Shown here: positions 32,522-40,749 of the stretch, in pieces
Numbering within the stretch: position 1 is the stretch's first letter
Layout of the letters: every line of letters starts with the position of its first letter
DNA from: Kiloniellaceae bacterium
GTDB taxonomy: Bacteria > Pseudomonadota > Alphaproteobacteria > Kiloniellales > Kiloniellaceae
Direction of reading: 5' to 3'
Assembly: GCA_021776195.1 (NCBI GenBank)
Contig: JAJFGK010000138.1
Span: forward strand, 46,487-110,486
DNA: 64,000 nucleotides
Program-made: the position numbers and the translations under genes
Notes under the pieces: generated by a model
Database searches by the model: none
Seen by the model: the letters and a program-made list of their open reading frames with translations, nothing else
Told to the model about the DNA's origin: nothing

Positions 32522-33907
32522 ATGGGCCAGCCGGCGCTTACCCTGGATCCGCTGTTGGAGGCGCTCTCGGCCCTGCTGGACGAGCGCCTTTCGACCAGCG
32601 CCGCCGTTCGTGCGCAGCACGGCAAGGACGAGTCCTATCACGCCCCCGAGCCGCCCGACGCGGTGGCCTTCGCCCGCAGCACAGAGGAGGTGGCGCAGAT
32701 CGTCACGCTCTGCGCCGCGCAGGACTGCCCGATCATCGCCTTCGGCACCGGCACCTCGCTGGAGGGTCAGGTTCAGGCGGCGCGCGGCGGCATCTGCATC
32801 GACCTTTCCGGCATGAACCAGGTGCTCGAGGTCAATGCCGAGGATCTTAACTGCCGGGTCCAGGCCGGGGTGACCCGCAAGCAGTTGAACACGCACCTGC
32901 GCGACAGCGGCCTGTTCTTTCCGATCGATCCCGGCGCCGACGCCTCGCTCGGCGGCATGGCGGCGACCTCGGCCTCGGGCACCAACGCGGTGCGTTACGG
33001 GACCATGCGCGAGAACGTCATGGGCCTGACCGTGGTGCTGGCCGACGGACGGGTCATCCACACCGGCGGCAAGGCCAAGAAATCGGCGGCGGGCTATGAC
33101 CTGACCCGGCTGCTGGTCGGCTCCGAGGGCACCCTGGGCGTCATCACCGAGGTGACTCTCAGGCTCTACGGAATCCCCGAGGCGATCTCGGCGGCGGTCT
33201 GTTCCTTCGAGACCCTGGAGGGCGCGGTCAACAGCGTCATCCTGACCATCCAGTCGGGCATTCCCGTGGCCCGCATCGAGCTGCTCGACGAGGTCCAGAT
33301 GGACGCCGTCAACCGCTACTCCCATCTCGACTACCCGGCCCAGCCGACCCTCTTTTTCGAGTTCCACGGCTCCGAGGCGGGTGTCGCCGAGCAGGCCGAG
33401 CGGGTCGGCGAGATCACCGCCGAGTTCGGCGGCGGCGAGTTCCGCTGGACCACCAAGACCGAGGACCGCAGCAAGCTCTGGCAGGCGCGCCACGATGCCT
33501 ATTACGCCGCGCTCGCGCTGAAGCCGGGCTGCGGCGGCTGGGCGACGGACGTCTGCGTGCCGATCTCGGCCCTGGCCGAATGCATGCTGGAGACCCGCCG
33601 GGACATCGACGAGGCCGGCCTGACGGCGCCGATCGTCGGCCATGTCGGCGACGGCAACTTCCATCTGGTCTTTCTCGTCGACCACGAGGACCGCGAGATG
33701 ATGCAGCGCTGCGAGGCGGTCAACGAGCGCATGGTGCTGCGCGCCCTGGCGGCGGGCGGCACCTGCACCGGCGAGCATGGCGTGGGCACCGGCAAGATGG
33801 CCTTCATGGAGGCCGAGCACGGCGAGGCGGTCTCGGTCATGCGCCAGGTCAAGCTGGCCCTGGACCCGCGCAACCTGCTGAACCCGGGCAAGATCGTTCG
33901 GGTTTAG
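32522..33907 (+). CDS. FAD-binding oxidoreductase, D-lactate / glycolate dehydrogenase type
   Basis: A 461-residue flavoprotein of the VAO/GlcD-Dld family. FAD-domain signatures are GTGTSLEGQVQ, then DLSGMNQVLEVNAEDLNCRV, GGMAATSASGTNAVRYGTM and LLVGSEGTLGVITEVTLRL. The substrate domain ends with GHVGDGNFH and CTGEHGVGTGKMAFMEAE. These match the FAD-binding D-lactate dehydrogenase (cytochrome) group, which oxidises 2-hydroxy acids. AGGAGG lies 9 bases before the ATG; the open frame upstream lacks this. No partner subunit is adjacent. Confidence 0.9.
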   Translation: MGQPALTLDPLLEALSALLDERLSTSAAVRAQHGKDESYHAPEPPDAVAFARSTEEVAQIVTLCAAQDCPIIAFGTGTSLEGQVQAARGGICIDLSGMNQVLEVNAEDLNCRVQAGVTRKQLNTHLRDSGLFFPIDPGADASLGGMAATSASGTNAVRYGTMRENVMGLTVVLADGRVIHTGGKAKKSAAGYDLTRLLVGSEGTLGVITEVTLRLYGIPEAISAAVCSFETLEGAVNSVILTIQSGIPVARIELLDEVQMDAVNRYSHLDYPAQPTLFFEFHGSEAGVAEQAERVGEITAEFGGGEFRWTTKTEDRSKLWQARHDAYYAALALKPGCGGWATDVCVPISALAECMLETRRDIDEAGLTAPIVGHVGDGNFHLVFLVDHEDREMMQRCEAVNERMVLRALAAGGTCTGEHGVGTGKMAFMEAEHGEAVSVMRQVKLALDPRNLLNPGKIVRV

Positions 33908-33939
33908 GGGGGCATTTTTTCGAGAAGCGCGGCGGCGGC

Positions 33940-34063
33940 TCACCCCCACCCGCTCTCTGGCGCTCTCGATCTCCCCCGTCAAGGGGGAGCTGCGCTGCCG
34001 CTGCGAGAGATCACACTGTTTCTTCTCCCCCCTTGACGGGGGGAGACCGAGAGGGGGGTGACT
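33940..34063. repeat. Palindromic repeat element, copy 1
   Basis: A ~124-bp element whose two ends are imperfect inverted repeats starting TCACCCCC and containing TCTCCCCCGTCAAGGGGGAG on the left and TCTCCCCCCGTCAAGGGGGG on the right (reverse strand). A second copy lies at 39361-39481. It fills most of the gap between the FAD oxidoreductase gene and the small DUF4169-like gene. No open reading frame; it resembles a MITE or intergenic palindromic repeat. Confidence 0.75.
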
Positions 34064-34154
34064 CTCTCACGGCAGTTCGGCGTCGGGGTGACTGTCGGAT
34101 CCCGCCCTGGAAGTCGCTCGTAATGGAGATCGGAGACCGGGCCGCGCCCGGTCG

Positions 34155-34313
34155 TCAGGCGGAATCGTCTTCCGGCTTGACGGTTTCGCTGGCCGGTCGG
34201 GCCGGTTCCCGGGATTTGCCATCGACGACTCTTTCGCCCTTGTCCTTATCGGACTTGCGGCGCTTGTGCTCCCGCGCCTTGCGAAAATCCTCGATGTAGA
34301 CTACCTCACCCAT
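34155..34313 (-). CDS. Small charged protein (52 aa), DUF4169-like
   Basis: The frame begins MGEVVYIEDFRKAREHKRRK at 34313 with GAGG 6 bases upstream and ends at 34155; an in-frame upstream ATG at 34355 would add 14 residues. The product is highly charged with a basic helix and an acidic tail. The opening MGEVV..xxFRKAR resembles small alphaproteobacterial proteins such as DUF4169, but the match is weak. Function unknown. Confidence 0.5.
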   Translation of the reverse strand: MGEVVYIEDFRKAREHKRRKSDKDKGERVVDGKSREPARPASETVKPEDDSA

Positions 34314-34466
34314 CGTTGCCTCGCGGTCGATGTCCGACCGTCTGCTGGTGCTCATGGGATGAACAGCTTAGCCGAAATGCGCGCGCATGCAATGCAAGAT
34401 GAGCAAGAGGCGCCGCGGCACAGCGAAATCCGTTCGTCTTTCGTCGCATAAAGGGCTCGGGGTTTC

Positions 34467-37400
34467 TTGCAAAAATTCCTCATCGGCCTGATCGTCCTCG
34501 TCGCCCTGCTGCTCGCCGGGCTGCTGGTTGGCCCCGGGCTCGTCGACTGGAACAACCACAAGGCCCGTATCGCCGCGCAGATCGAGGCGGCGGTCGGGCG
34601 CCCGGTGACGATCGCCGGCGAGGTCGCCTTCGCGCTCCTGCCCAGTCCGCGCCTGTCGGCCAAGGACCTGCGGGTCGCCGCGACACCCGGCGCCAGTGGG
34701 CCTTACCTGGCACAGATTGCCGAACTGACCATGCGTGTCGCGGCGGCGCCTCTGCTGCAGGGCCGGATTCAGGTCGAGGATCTGACGCTGCGCGATCCCG
34801 ACATCCTGCTCGAGATCCTGTCCGACGGCCGGGCTTCCTGGGAACTGCCGGCGGGCGACCGCGCGGGCGAAGCGGGTTCCTCGACCCTTGAGGCCGAGAC
34901 CAAGCTGGACCGCGTTCGTCTGATCAATGGCCGTGTCCGCTACCGCGACGCGGCCCGCGACTGGACCGCCGAGCGGATCGATGCCGACCTTTCCGCGGGC
35001 TCGCTCTGGGGTCCCTACACCCTCGACGGCAGCACCGACGTCGCCGGTATCAACGCATGGGTGACCCTTGCCCTGGGTCGTCTCGACGGTGCAAGGCGCG
35101 CGTCCCTCAAGGCAACCGTGACACTGCGCGAGCCCGAGGCGAGCCTGGCCTTCAGCGGGTCTTTCGCCAAGGGCGCGGCCGAGATCGGCGCCAGCCCCTC
35201 CCTCAAGGGGCAGCTCGAGGTGACCGCCGCCGATCTGTCCCAGGTCTGGCAGGCGGCCGCTCTTCGGGCCGCGCCCGAAAGCGCCGCGCCGCCGGCCGGT
35301 TGGGCGGCGCCCCTGTCGGTCGAGGGCCGGCTGGACTGGTCGAGCGACAGTCTGACCGTTCCCGACATCGACCTGAAGCTGGGCGAGACCAGTGCCACGG
35401 GGTCGCTCACGGCCACGCTGGGCGCGCCGGCGCGCTGGGAACTGGCCCTGCGCGCCAAGCGGATCGACCTCGACCAGCTCAACCTTGAGGCCGAAGCCGC
35501 GGGCAACGCGCCGTTTCCCACCGGCGCCGAATCGCCGCTGATCCGGGCGGCCGTGGCCTTGGCCGAGGGGGAGCGCCGGATCGTGCTCCAGCTGGCGGTG
35601 GAGACGCTGGTTCATCGCAGCCAACTGGTGCGGCAGATTCAGGCCGCCGGCGCCTTCGAGGCTGGCGGTTTCGAGCTCACCGAGGCGCGGGCGCTGTTGC
35701 CCGGGGGCTCGGATCTCAGTCTCACCGGCGCGGCGCGGCTGACCGGCGAGGCGCCCGCCTTCGCCGGCCAACTGCGGGGCGCCGCGGACAATCTGCGCGG
35801 CCTCCTGCTGTGGCTCGGCCTGGACCTTTCCGCGGTGCCTCCGGCGCGCCTGCGCACCATGAGCCTGGCGACAGCTCTCGCCGTTACCGCCGATCAGATC
35901 ACCCTGACCGATATGGATCTGCGGGTCGATTCGACCAAGCTGGCCGGCGGCCTCGCGGTCGCCCGGCGCGAGCGCCTGGCCCTGGGTATCGGGTTGACCG
36001 CCGACCGGCTCAACCTCGACGGCTACCTGCCGGCCGCGACGGGTCGAGAGGGTGCGCGAAGCGATGGCGACCGCACCGTCGGCCAAGCCGGCCCCCTGGC
36101 CTTTCTGGAGGACTTCGACGCCAACTTCGACGTGAAGCTCGGCGCGCTGACTGCCGGCGGCCGGCTGTACGAGGATCTGAGCCTCGGCGGGACGCTGCGC
36201 GGCGGCGACCTGACCTTCGAACAGGCCCGGGTCGGCAATGTCGAAGGGCTCGCGGCCGGCTTCCAGGGGGTGATCCGCCAACCGGCGCGCGACCTCTCCC
36301 TGGAGGGGCGCTACGATCTCGCCGCCGCCGACGGCGCGCGCTTGCTGCGCCTCGTGACCGGCAACGGCAACGGGGCCGCCGCGCTGGGGCCAGTCGGCCT
36401 CAGCGGCAGCCTGTCCGGCAACCCGACCGCGCTCTCCACCGATTCCACGTTGTTGCTCTCCGGCGGAGAGGCGCGGGCGATCGGTATTCTCGAGCCCCTG
36501 GCCGGCCAACTCGACCTGCAGATCGAGACCCGTCACGACTCCCTGGAGGGGCTGCTGGCCGGGTTCGGCCTTTCCGCTCCAACGGCCCAGAACGGCGGCG
36601 AGGATGCGCTCGATCTCAGCGGCCGGCTGGCCGGGTCGGTCGCGGGCCTGACCCTGAGCGGTCTGGCCGGGCGCATCGGCGCGGCCCATCTGAGCGGCGA
36701 GGCGGCGGTGGACCTGGCCGCGGCCCGGCCCCGCTTCACCCTGGCCCTGACCATGGACAAACTGGAGCTCGACCGCTGGACCGGGCTGCTGGCGCGCCTC
36801 GGGTCCCAGGCCAAGGCCTCCCGCGCGCGCGCGGCCGGCGGCCTCATCTCGGGTGATGACGCGTCCGGCGGTGAAGAGTCCGCCAATACAGTCGCCGCCC
36901 GGGATCGGCCGGCCGGCGGCACCCCGCGCGGGCTCGACAATCGCTGGTCGCGTCAGCGTCAGGACTTTTCCTGGATGGGCGCTTTCGACCTCGGCGCGCT
37001 GATCGACACCGAGACCCTGACCTGGGGCGGCCTCAGGCTCGAGCAGGCCAAGCTGGAGGCCGAGCTGGTCGACAGGGTCCTGCACCTGGCGCGGTTGGAA
37101 GGGCGATTGGGCGCCGCCCAGGGCGCAGCCGAGAGCGGCCGGCTGTCGGTGACCGGCAGTCTGACCGGCGGCGCCGATCTGACCAGCGAGCTGATCCTCT
37201 TCGGCAACGACCTGGATTTGACCGCGCTCACCAAGGCGCTGGCCGGGCGCGACGAACCGCGCGGCCGGGTGTCCCTGCAGGCGACGCTGCGCAGCCGCGG
37301 GGCGAGCGAGGCCGATTGGATCGCCAACCTGCAAGGCGAGGGCGACCTGCACGGCCAGGCCCGCCTGGCGCTGGCGGCGCCGGAGGCGCCCACCCTGACC

Positions 37401-37754
37401 CTGCCGGGCCAGGCAGCGGGCGGTAGAACCGATGGGGGCGAGGCTGGCCTCGCCGCAATCGCGCCCCTGGCGGCCGGCGCGGACCTGGTCCAGGAGGCCT
37501 TCACCAAACAGCCCCTGGCGCTCAGCGGCAGCTTCGTCATTCGCGACGGCGTGCTGGCCAGCGAGAACCTCAGGCTCGACGGCAAGGGCGCGCGGGCGGT
37601 CACCCGCGGCCGGGTCGATCTGCCGGTCTGGCGCTTGGGCACCCGCAGCGATCTCTACCGCGACGGCGACCGCGAGGCCTACCTGACCGTCGAGCTGGAC
37701 GGCCCGATCGACCGCCCCAACGTCCGCCTGAAGGGCCAGCCCTTCCGCCAGTAG
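34467..37754 (+). CDS. AsmA family protein
   Basis: A 1095-residue envelope protein. It starts with one membrane helix (FLIGLIVLVALLLAGLLVGP), then the AsmA N-terminal signature (IEAAVGRPVTIAGEVAFALL and PRLSAKDLRVA), a long beta-rich repeat region facing the periplasm, and the family C-terminal VTRGRVDLPVWRLGTRSDL and LDGPIDRPNVRLKGQPFRQ. Members are thought to bridge lipid transport between membranes. The start is TTG at 34467; no ATG gives the membrane helix. Confidence 0.88.
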   Translation: MQKFLIGLIVLVALLLAGLLVGPGLVDWNNHKARIAAQIEAAVGRPVTIAGEVAFALLPSPRLSAKDLRVAATPGASGPYLAQIAELTMRVAAAPLLQGRIQVEDLTLRDPDILLEILSDGRASWELPAGDRAGEAGSSTLEAETKLDRVRLINGRVRYRDAARDWTAERIDADLSAGSLWGPYTLDGSTDVAGINAWVTLALGRLDGARRASLKATVTLREPEASLAFSGSFAKGAAEIGASPSLKGQLEVTAADLSQVWQAAALRAAPESAAPPAGWAAPLSVEGRLDWSSDSLTVPDIDLKLGETSATGSLTATLGAPARWELALRAKRIDLDQLNLEAEAAGNAPFPTGAESPLIRAAVALAEGERRIVLQLAVETLVHRSQLVRQIQAAGAFEAGGFELTEARALLPGGSDLSLTGAARLTGEAPAFAGQLRGAADNLRGLLLWLGLDLSAVPPARLRTMSLATALAVTADQITLTDMDLRVDSTKLAGGLAVARRERLALGIGLTADRLNLDGYLPAATGREGARSDGDRTVGQAGPLAFLEDFDANFDVKLGALTAGGRLYEDLSLGGTLRGGDLTFEQARVGNVEGLAAGFQGVIRQPARDLSLEGRYDLAAADGARLLRLVTGNGNGAAALGPVGLSGSLSGNPTALSTDSTLLLSGGEARAIGILEPLAGQLDLQIETRHDSLEGLLAGFGLSAPTAQNGGEDALDLSGRLAGSVAGLTLSGLAGRIGAAHLSGEAAVDLAAARPRFTLALTMDKLELDRWTGLLARLGSQAKASRARAAGGLISGDDASGGEESANTVAARDRPAGGTPRGLDNRWSRQRQDFSWMGAFDLGALIDTETLTWGGLRLEQAKLEAELVDRVLHLARLEGRLGAAQGAAESGRLSVTGSLTGGADLTSELILFGNDLDLTALTKALAGRDEPRGRVSLQATLRSRGASEADWIANLQGEGDLHGQARLALAAPEAPTLTLPGQAAGGRTDGGEAGLAAIAPLAAGADLVQEAFTKQPLALSGSFVIRDGVLASENLRLDGKGARAVTRGRVDLPVWRLGTRSDLYRDGDREAYLTVELDGPIDRPNVRLKGQPFRQ

Positions 37755-37955
37755 GGCGCGGCACAGCAGCGGCAGGAATGGTTTGACAGTCCGAGTCGCA
37801 GCTAACTCCCGATTGCCAACGACTGTCTTCCGGCGCTCGGAGTCTCCCGAAAGCGACCATCGATGCTTTTTCCGACCCGCCCCTTGGCGTAGTATCGGGC
37901 CGAATCCCGCGTGGCCGGAGCAGCCTTTCCGGCACGGCACGAAAGGACGACGACC

Positions 37956-39341
37956 ATGGGACTGAAAGACTGTCGCGGCGTTCCCACCTCCTGCGACGAC
38001 CCGGCGCCGGTCGCGGCGCTCGACCGCTGCCACGAGGACAGCCTGGCCTTCCGCGGCGACCCGGTGGCCGGGATCGACGCGGTGCTGCGCGACCATCCCG
38101 ACTTCGTCATGGGGCACTGCTTCAAGGCCGGCATGCTGACCCAGGCCATGGAAACCCGGGTCTACGACGAGATGGTGCAGAGCGCGAGGGCCGCCGAGGC
38201 GCTTTCCGACAAGGCCAACGACCGCGAGCGCGGCCATATCGCCGCCGCCCTGGCCTGGATCGACGGCGACTTCTTCGGCGCTGTGCAGCACTGGGAAGAG
38301 GTCCTGGTGCGCCATCCCTTCGACCTGCTGGCGCTACAGTTGGTCCACCAGACCGACGTGCTGCTGGGCGACGTGGTGGGCCAGCGCGACTGCGTCGCCC
38401 GGGTCTTTGCCATGTGGGACGAATCGGTCCCCGGCTATGAGTACCTGCTCGGCTTCTATGCCTTCGGGCTGGAGGAGACCCGCGACTTCGCCGATGCGGA
38501 GGAGTATGGCCGCCGGGCCATCGCCATGCAGCCGCGGCACCCCTACGCGATCCACGCCGTCGCCCATGTCCTGGAGATGCAGGGCCGCCAGGCCGGCGGC
38601 ATCGCCTTCATGAACCGCCACCTGGACGCCTGGGAGAACAGCAACTTCCGCAATCACCTCTGGTGGCACCTGTCGCTCTTCCACCTCGACCTCGGCCAGT
38701 ACGAGCGGGTGCTGGAGATCTACGACCAGCATCTGCGCTCCGACCAGGTCAGCGGCGACAAGTACGAGGAACTCGACGCCGCCGCCCTGCTGTGGCGCCT
38801 GAAGCTGCTCGACATCGATGTCGGCGCGCGCTGGCATGACCTGGCCGACAAGTGGGAGCCGAGCGCCGAGGACACGCTCTATGCCTTCAACGACGTCCAC
38901 GCCATGACCGCCTTCGTCAGCGACCATCGCAAGGCGGCGGCGGAAAAGCTGCTGCACGCCAACGCGCGCTATCTGGCCCACGCCAACGACGCCAACGTCG
39001 CCATGAGCCGGACCATCGGCATCCCCTTCTGCGAGGCCCTGCAGGACTTCGCCGAGGGCCGCTACGGCGCCTGCGTCGACCGCCTGCTGCCGGTGCGCTA
39101 CATGACCCACCGCCTGGGCGGGTCCTTCGCCCAGCGCGACATCATCGGCTGGACCCTGCTGGAGGCGGCCCTGCGCGCCCGCCGCTTCGACCTCGCCCTC
39201 GCACTAGCAAACGAGCGCACCGCCCTGAAGCCGACCAGCCCGCAGAACTGGACCCTGGTGGCCCGCGCCTACAAAGGCCTGGGCGACCGCGCCCGCTGCG
39301 AACAGGCCGAATGCCGCGCGCAAAGCCTGCTCGCGGCGTAG
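37956..39341 (+). CDS. TTC38-like tetratricopeptide repeat protein
   Basis: A 461-residue soluble protein. It matches the TTC38 family along its length: NDRERGHIAAALAWIDGDF, then HPFDLLALQLVHQTDVLLG, GYEYLLGFYAFGLEE, YAIHAVAHVLEMQGR and FRNHLWWHLSLFHLDLGQYE. Helical TPR-like hairpins repeat through the protein. The family occurs from bacteria to humans with unknown role. The ATG at 37956 has GAAAGG upstream. The 201 bp before it hold no other gene. Confidence 0.85.
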   Translation: MGLKDCRGVPTSCDDPAPVAALDRCHEDSLAFRGDPVAGIDAVLRDHPDFVMGHCFKAGMLTQAMETRVYDEMVQSARAAEALSDKANDRERGHIAAALAWIDGDFFGAVQHWEEVLVRHPFDLLALQLVHQTDVLLGDVVGQRDCVARVFAMWDESVPGYEYLLGFYAFGLEETRDFADAEEYGRRAIAMQPRHPYAIHAVAHVLEMQGRQAGGIAFMNRHLDAWENSNFRNHLWWHLSLFHLDLGQYERVLEIYDQHLRSDQVSGDKYEELDAAALLWRLKLLDIDVGARWHDLADKWEPSAEDTLYAFNDVHAMTAFVSDHRKAAAEKLLHANARYLAHANDANVAMSRTIGIPFCEALQDFAEGRYGACVDRLLPVRYMTHRLGGSFAQRDIIGWTLLEAALRARRFDLALALANERTALKPTSPQNWTLVARAYKGLGDRARCEQAECRAQSLLAA

Positions 39342-39360
39342 GCGCGCGGAGCGCGAAGGC

Positions 39361-39481
39361 TCACCCCCACCCTGCGCTCCCGCGCCGACCTCCCCCATCA
39401 AGCGGGAGGTAAGTTGGCACGGCAAAGCCGGGTTCTGAGTTCCTCTCCCCTTTGACGGGGGGAGACCGAGAGGGGGGTGAT
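39361..39481. repeat. Palindromic repeat element, copy 2
   Basis: About 121 bp with the same plan as 33940-34063: left end TCACCCCCACCC with a CTCCCCCATCAAGCGGGAG arm, right end TTGACGGGGGGAGACCGAG followed by AGGGGGGTGA, identical over 20+ bases to copy 1. It lies directly after the TTC38-like gene. Confidence 0.75.
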
Positions 39482-39534
39482 ATCCTCGCCGGTCATCGGT
39501 GCTCGCCAGGCTGAGATTCGCCCCTTCACAGCCG

Positions 39535-39644
39535 TCATCCCGGAAAAAGCGCAAGCTTTTATCCGGGATCTCGCAGGGTCTAAAACGCGGCACCAGGTCC
39601 CGGCTCGATCCCCGGCCACAGGGCCGGGTTTCGTCCGGGACGAC
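39535..39644. repeat. Nested palindromic intergenic repeat
   Basis: Outer inverted repeat GTCATCCCGGA (39535) against GTCCGGGACGAC (39633-39644). Inside are a hairpin at 39538-39570 (ATCCCGGA-AAAAGC against GCTTTTATCCGGGAT) and a second at 39611-39628 (CCCGGCC / GGCCGGG). Similar units are at 63884-63996 and, in reduced form, near 24149-24220. Together with the element at 39361 it accounts for the whole 308-bp gap 39342-39649. Confidence 0.65.
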
Positions 39645-39649
39645 GCCCC

Positions 39650-40045
39650 TCAAAACGTCAACTGCTCACCCGGGACCACGGTGAAGGGCGAGCGGTAGTC
39701 GCTGTCGGGCAGGGTCCAGTGGTAGAGCAGCGTCGCGCCGCTTTCGCCATTTGTCGTTATGTCGTAGCAGGACCAGCCGCCCATGGCCCAGAGCGAGCAG
39801 TACTTGTCGCGCGCCAAATCGACACGCCACTTTCCCTGGGTCATCGCCGTGCCCTTTTCGATGTAATAGGTCAGGCCATTGGCCTGAAACGACTGCCGCG
39901 TCGCCCGCCCCCGGTTTTCCCCCAGCGCCGTGTTGTCGGTCAAAAGCGCGGTGATCTCGGCGGCGGTCAGTTTGCGTTCGCTGGCAGGGGCGGGGGTCGA
40001 GAGGCCGATCGTCAAAGCCGTGACAGTGAGGATAACCCATTTCAT
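39650..40045 (-). CDS. Exported protein of unknown function
   Basis: A 131-residue protein with a signal peptide (VILTVTALTIGLSTPAPASE). The mature part reads LTAAEITALLTDNTALGENR then a beta-rich region with YYIEKGTAMTQGKWRVD and two cysteines in YCSLWAMGGWSCYD that probably pair. It resembles small alphaproteobacterial periplasmic proteins (LTAxEIxxLLxxNT...GxW). GAGGG lies upstream of the ATG. It begins 11 bp after soxG and may be the last gene of the sox operon. Function unknown. Confidence 0.65.
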   Translation of the reverse strand: MKWVILTVTALTIGLSTPAPASERKLTAAEITALLTDNTALGENRGRATRQSFQANGLTYYIEKGTAMTQGKWRVDLARDKYCSLWAMGGWSCYDITTNGESGATLLYHWTLPDSDYRSPFTVVPGEQLTF

Positions 40046-40056
40046 ATGGGCAACCC

Positions 40057-40749
40057 TCACTGCGCCGTCACCGTCATCCCGTACTCCCGGCCGGCGTCTT
40101 CCAGCCAGCGCCAGAGGTAGTCGGCGAAGGAGCGCAGGACGACGATGTCGAAGGTCGGGCCGCCCTGGACATGCTCGTTGTCGGTCAGATGGAGCAGGAC
40201 GCCGGCCTTGCCGATCACGGTCTGGGCGCAGGTGCCCGGGTCGCCGAAGACGCTGGGGTGGAGGTCCAGGGGGCAGCCCTTGGCCAGGGTGTCTCGCGCG
40301 CGGGGGCCGGCGATGCGCAGGCGGGTGCGGCCCTCGCCGACTTCGGTGACGGCGGCATGAACGCCCGCCAGGGCGGCGCGCAGACGCGCGGCCAGTTCGC
40401 TTTCGGCTTCGATGCGTTCGGCCCCCATGCGTTCGGCCCCCATGCGTTGGGTCGTGTCGGGGCCGCCCAGGACCCACCATTCCTCGGGGCTGAGCCAGAT
40501 CACCTGGAGGCCGCCCTTGCCGGCGACGACGCGGTTGGCCTCGGTCGGCGGGGCGACGCCCAGGGCGGCCTCGGCGGCGGCCATGAAGGCCACATCGTTG
40601 GGCTTGCCGCGCAGGTTCACCAGGCAGGGGTAGGGGACCTCGGCCAGGGTGACGGCGGGCCCGGTTCCAGCTTCGCCGGTGTCCGAGGTGGCCCGTCCGG
40701 CGAGGCCCAGATGGGCCAGGGCGGACTGTCGTTGATAGCTCTCAGCCAC
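40057..40749 (-). CDS. soxG: Sarcosine oxidase subunit gamma
   Basis: A 230-residue protein related to the GcvT-like fold, matching SoxG: VIWLSPEEWWVLGG in the N-terminal half and a C-terminal LLHLTDNEHVQ...FDIVVLRSFADYLWRWLEDAG. It is a structural subunit of heterotetrameric sarcosine oxidase. The GTG start overlaps soxA by 8 bases, so the two are coupled. A short coding tandem repeat (MGAERMGAERIEAE, 40423-40450) lies mid-gene. Confidence 0.92.
   Translation of the reverse strand: MAESYQRQSALAHLGLAGRATSDTGEAGTGPAVTLAEVPYPCLVNLRGKPNDVAFMAAAEAALGVAPPTEANRVVAGKGGLQVIWLSPEEWWVLGGPDTTQRMGAERMGAERIEAESELAARLRAALAGVHAAVTEVGEGRTRLRIAGPRARDTLAKGCPLDLHPSVFGDPGTCAQTVIGKAGVLLHLTDNEHVQGGPTFDIVVLRSFADYLWRWLEDAGREYGMTVTAQ

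Noticed and set aside
34368..38315. A 1315-codon minus-strand frame opposite the AsmA gene
   Set aside because: Repetitive, low-complexity Gly/Arg/Gln-rich translation with no motifs; the plus strand has clear AsmA signatures.
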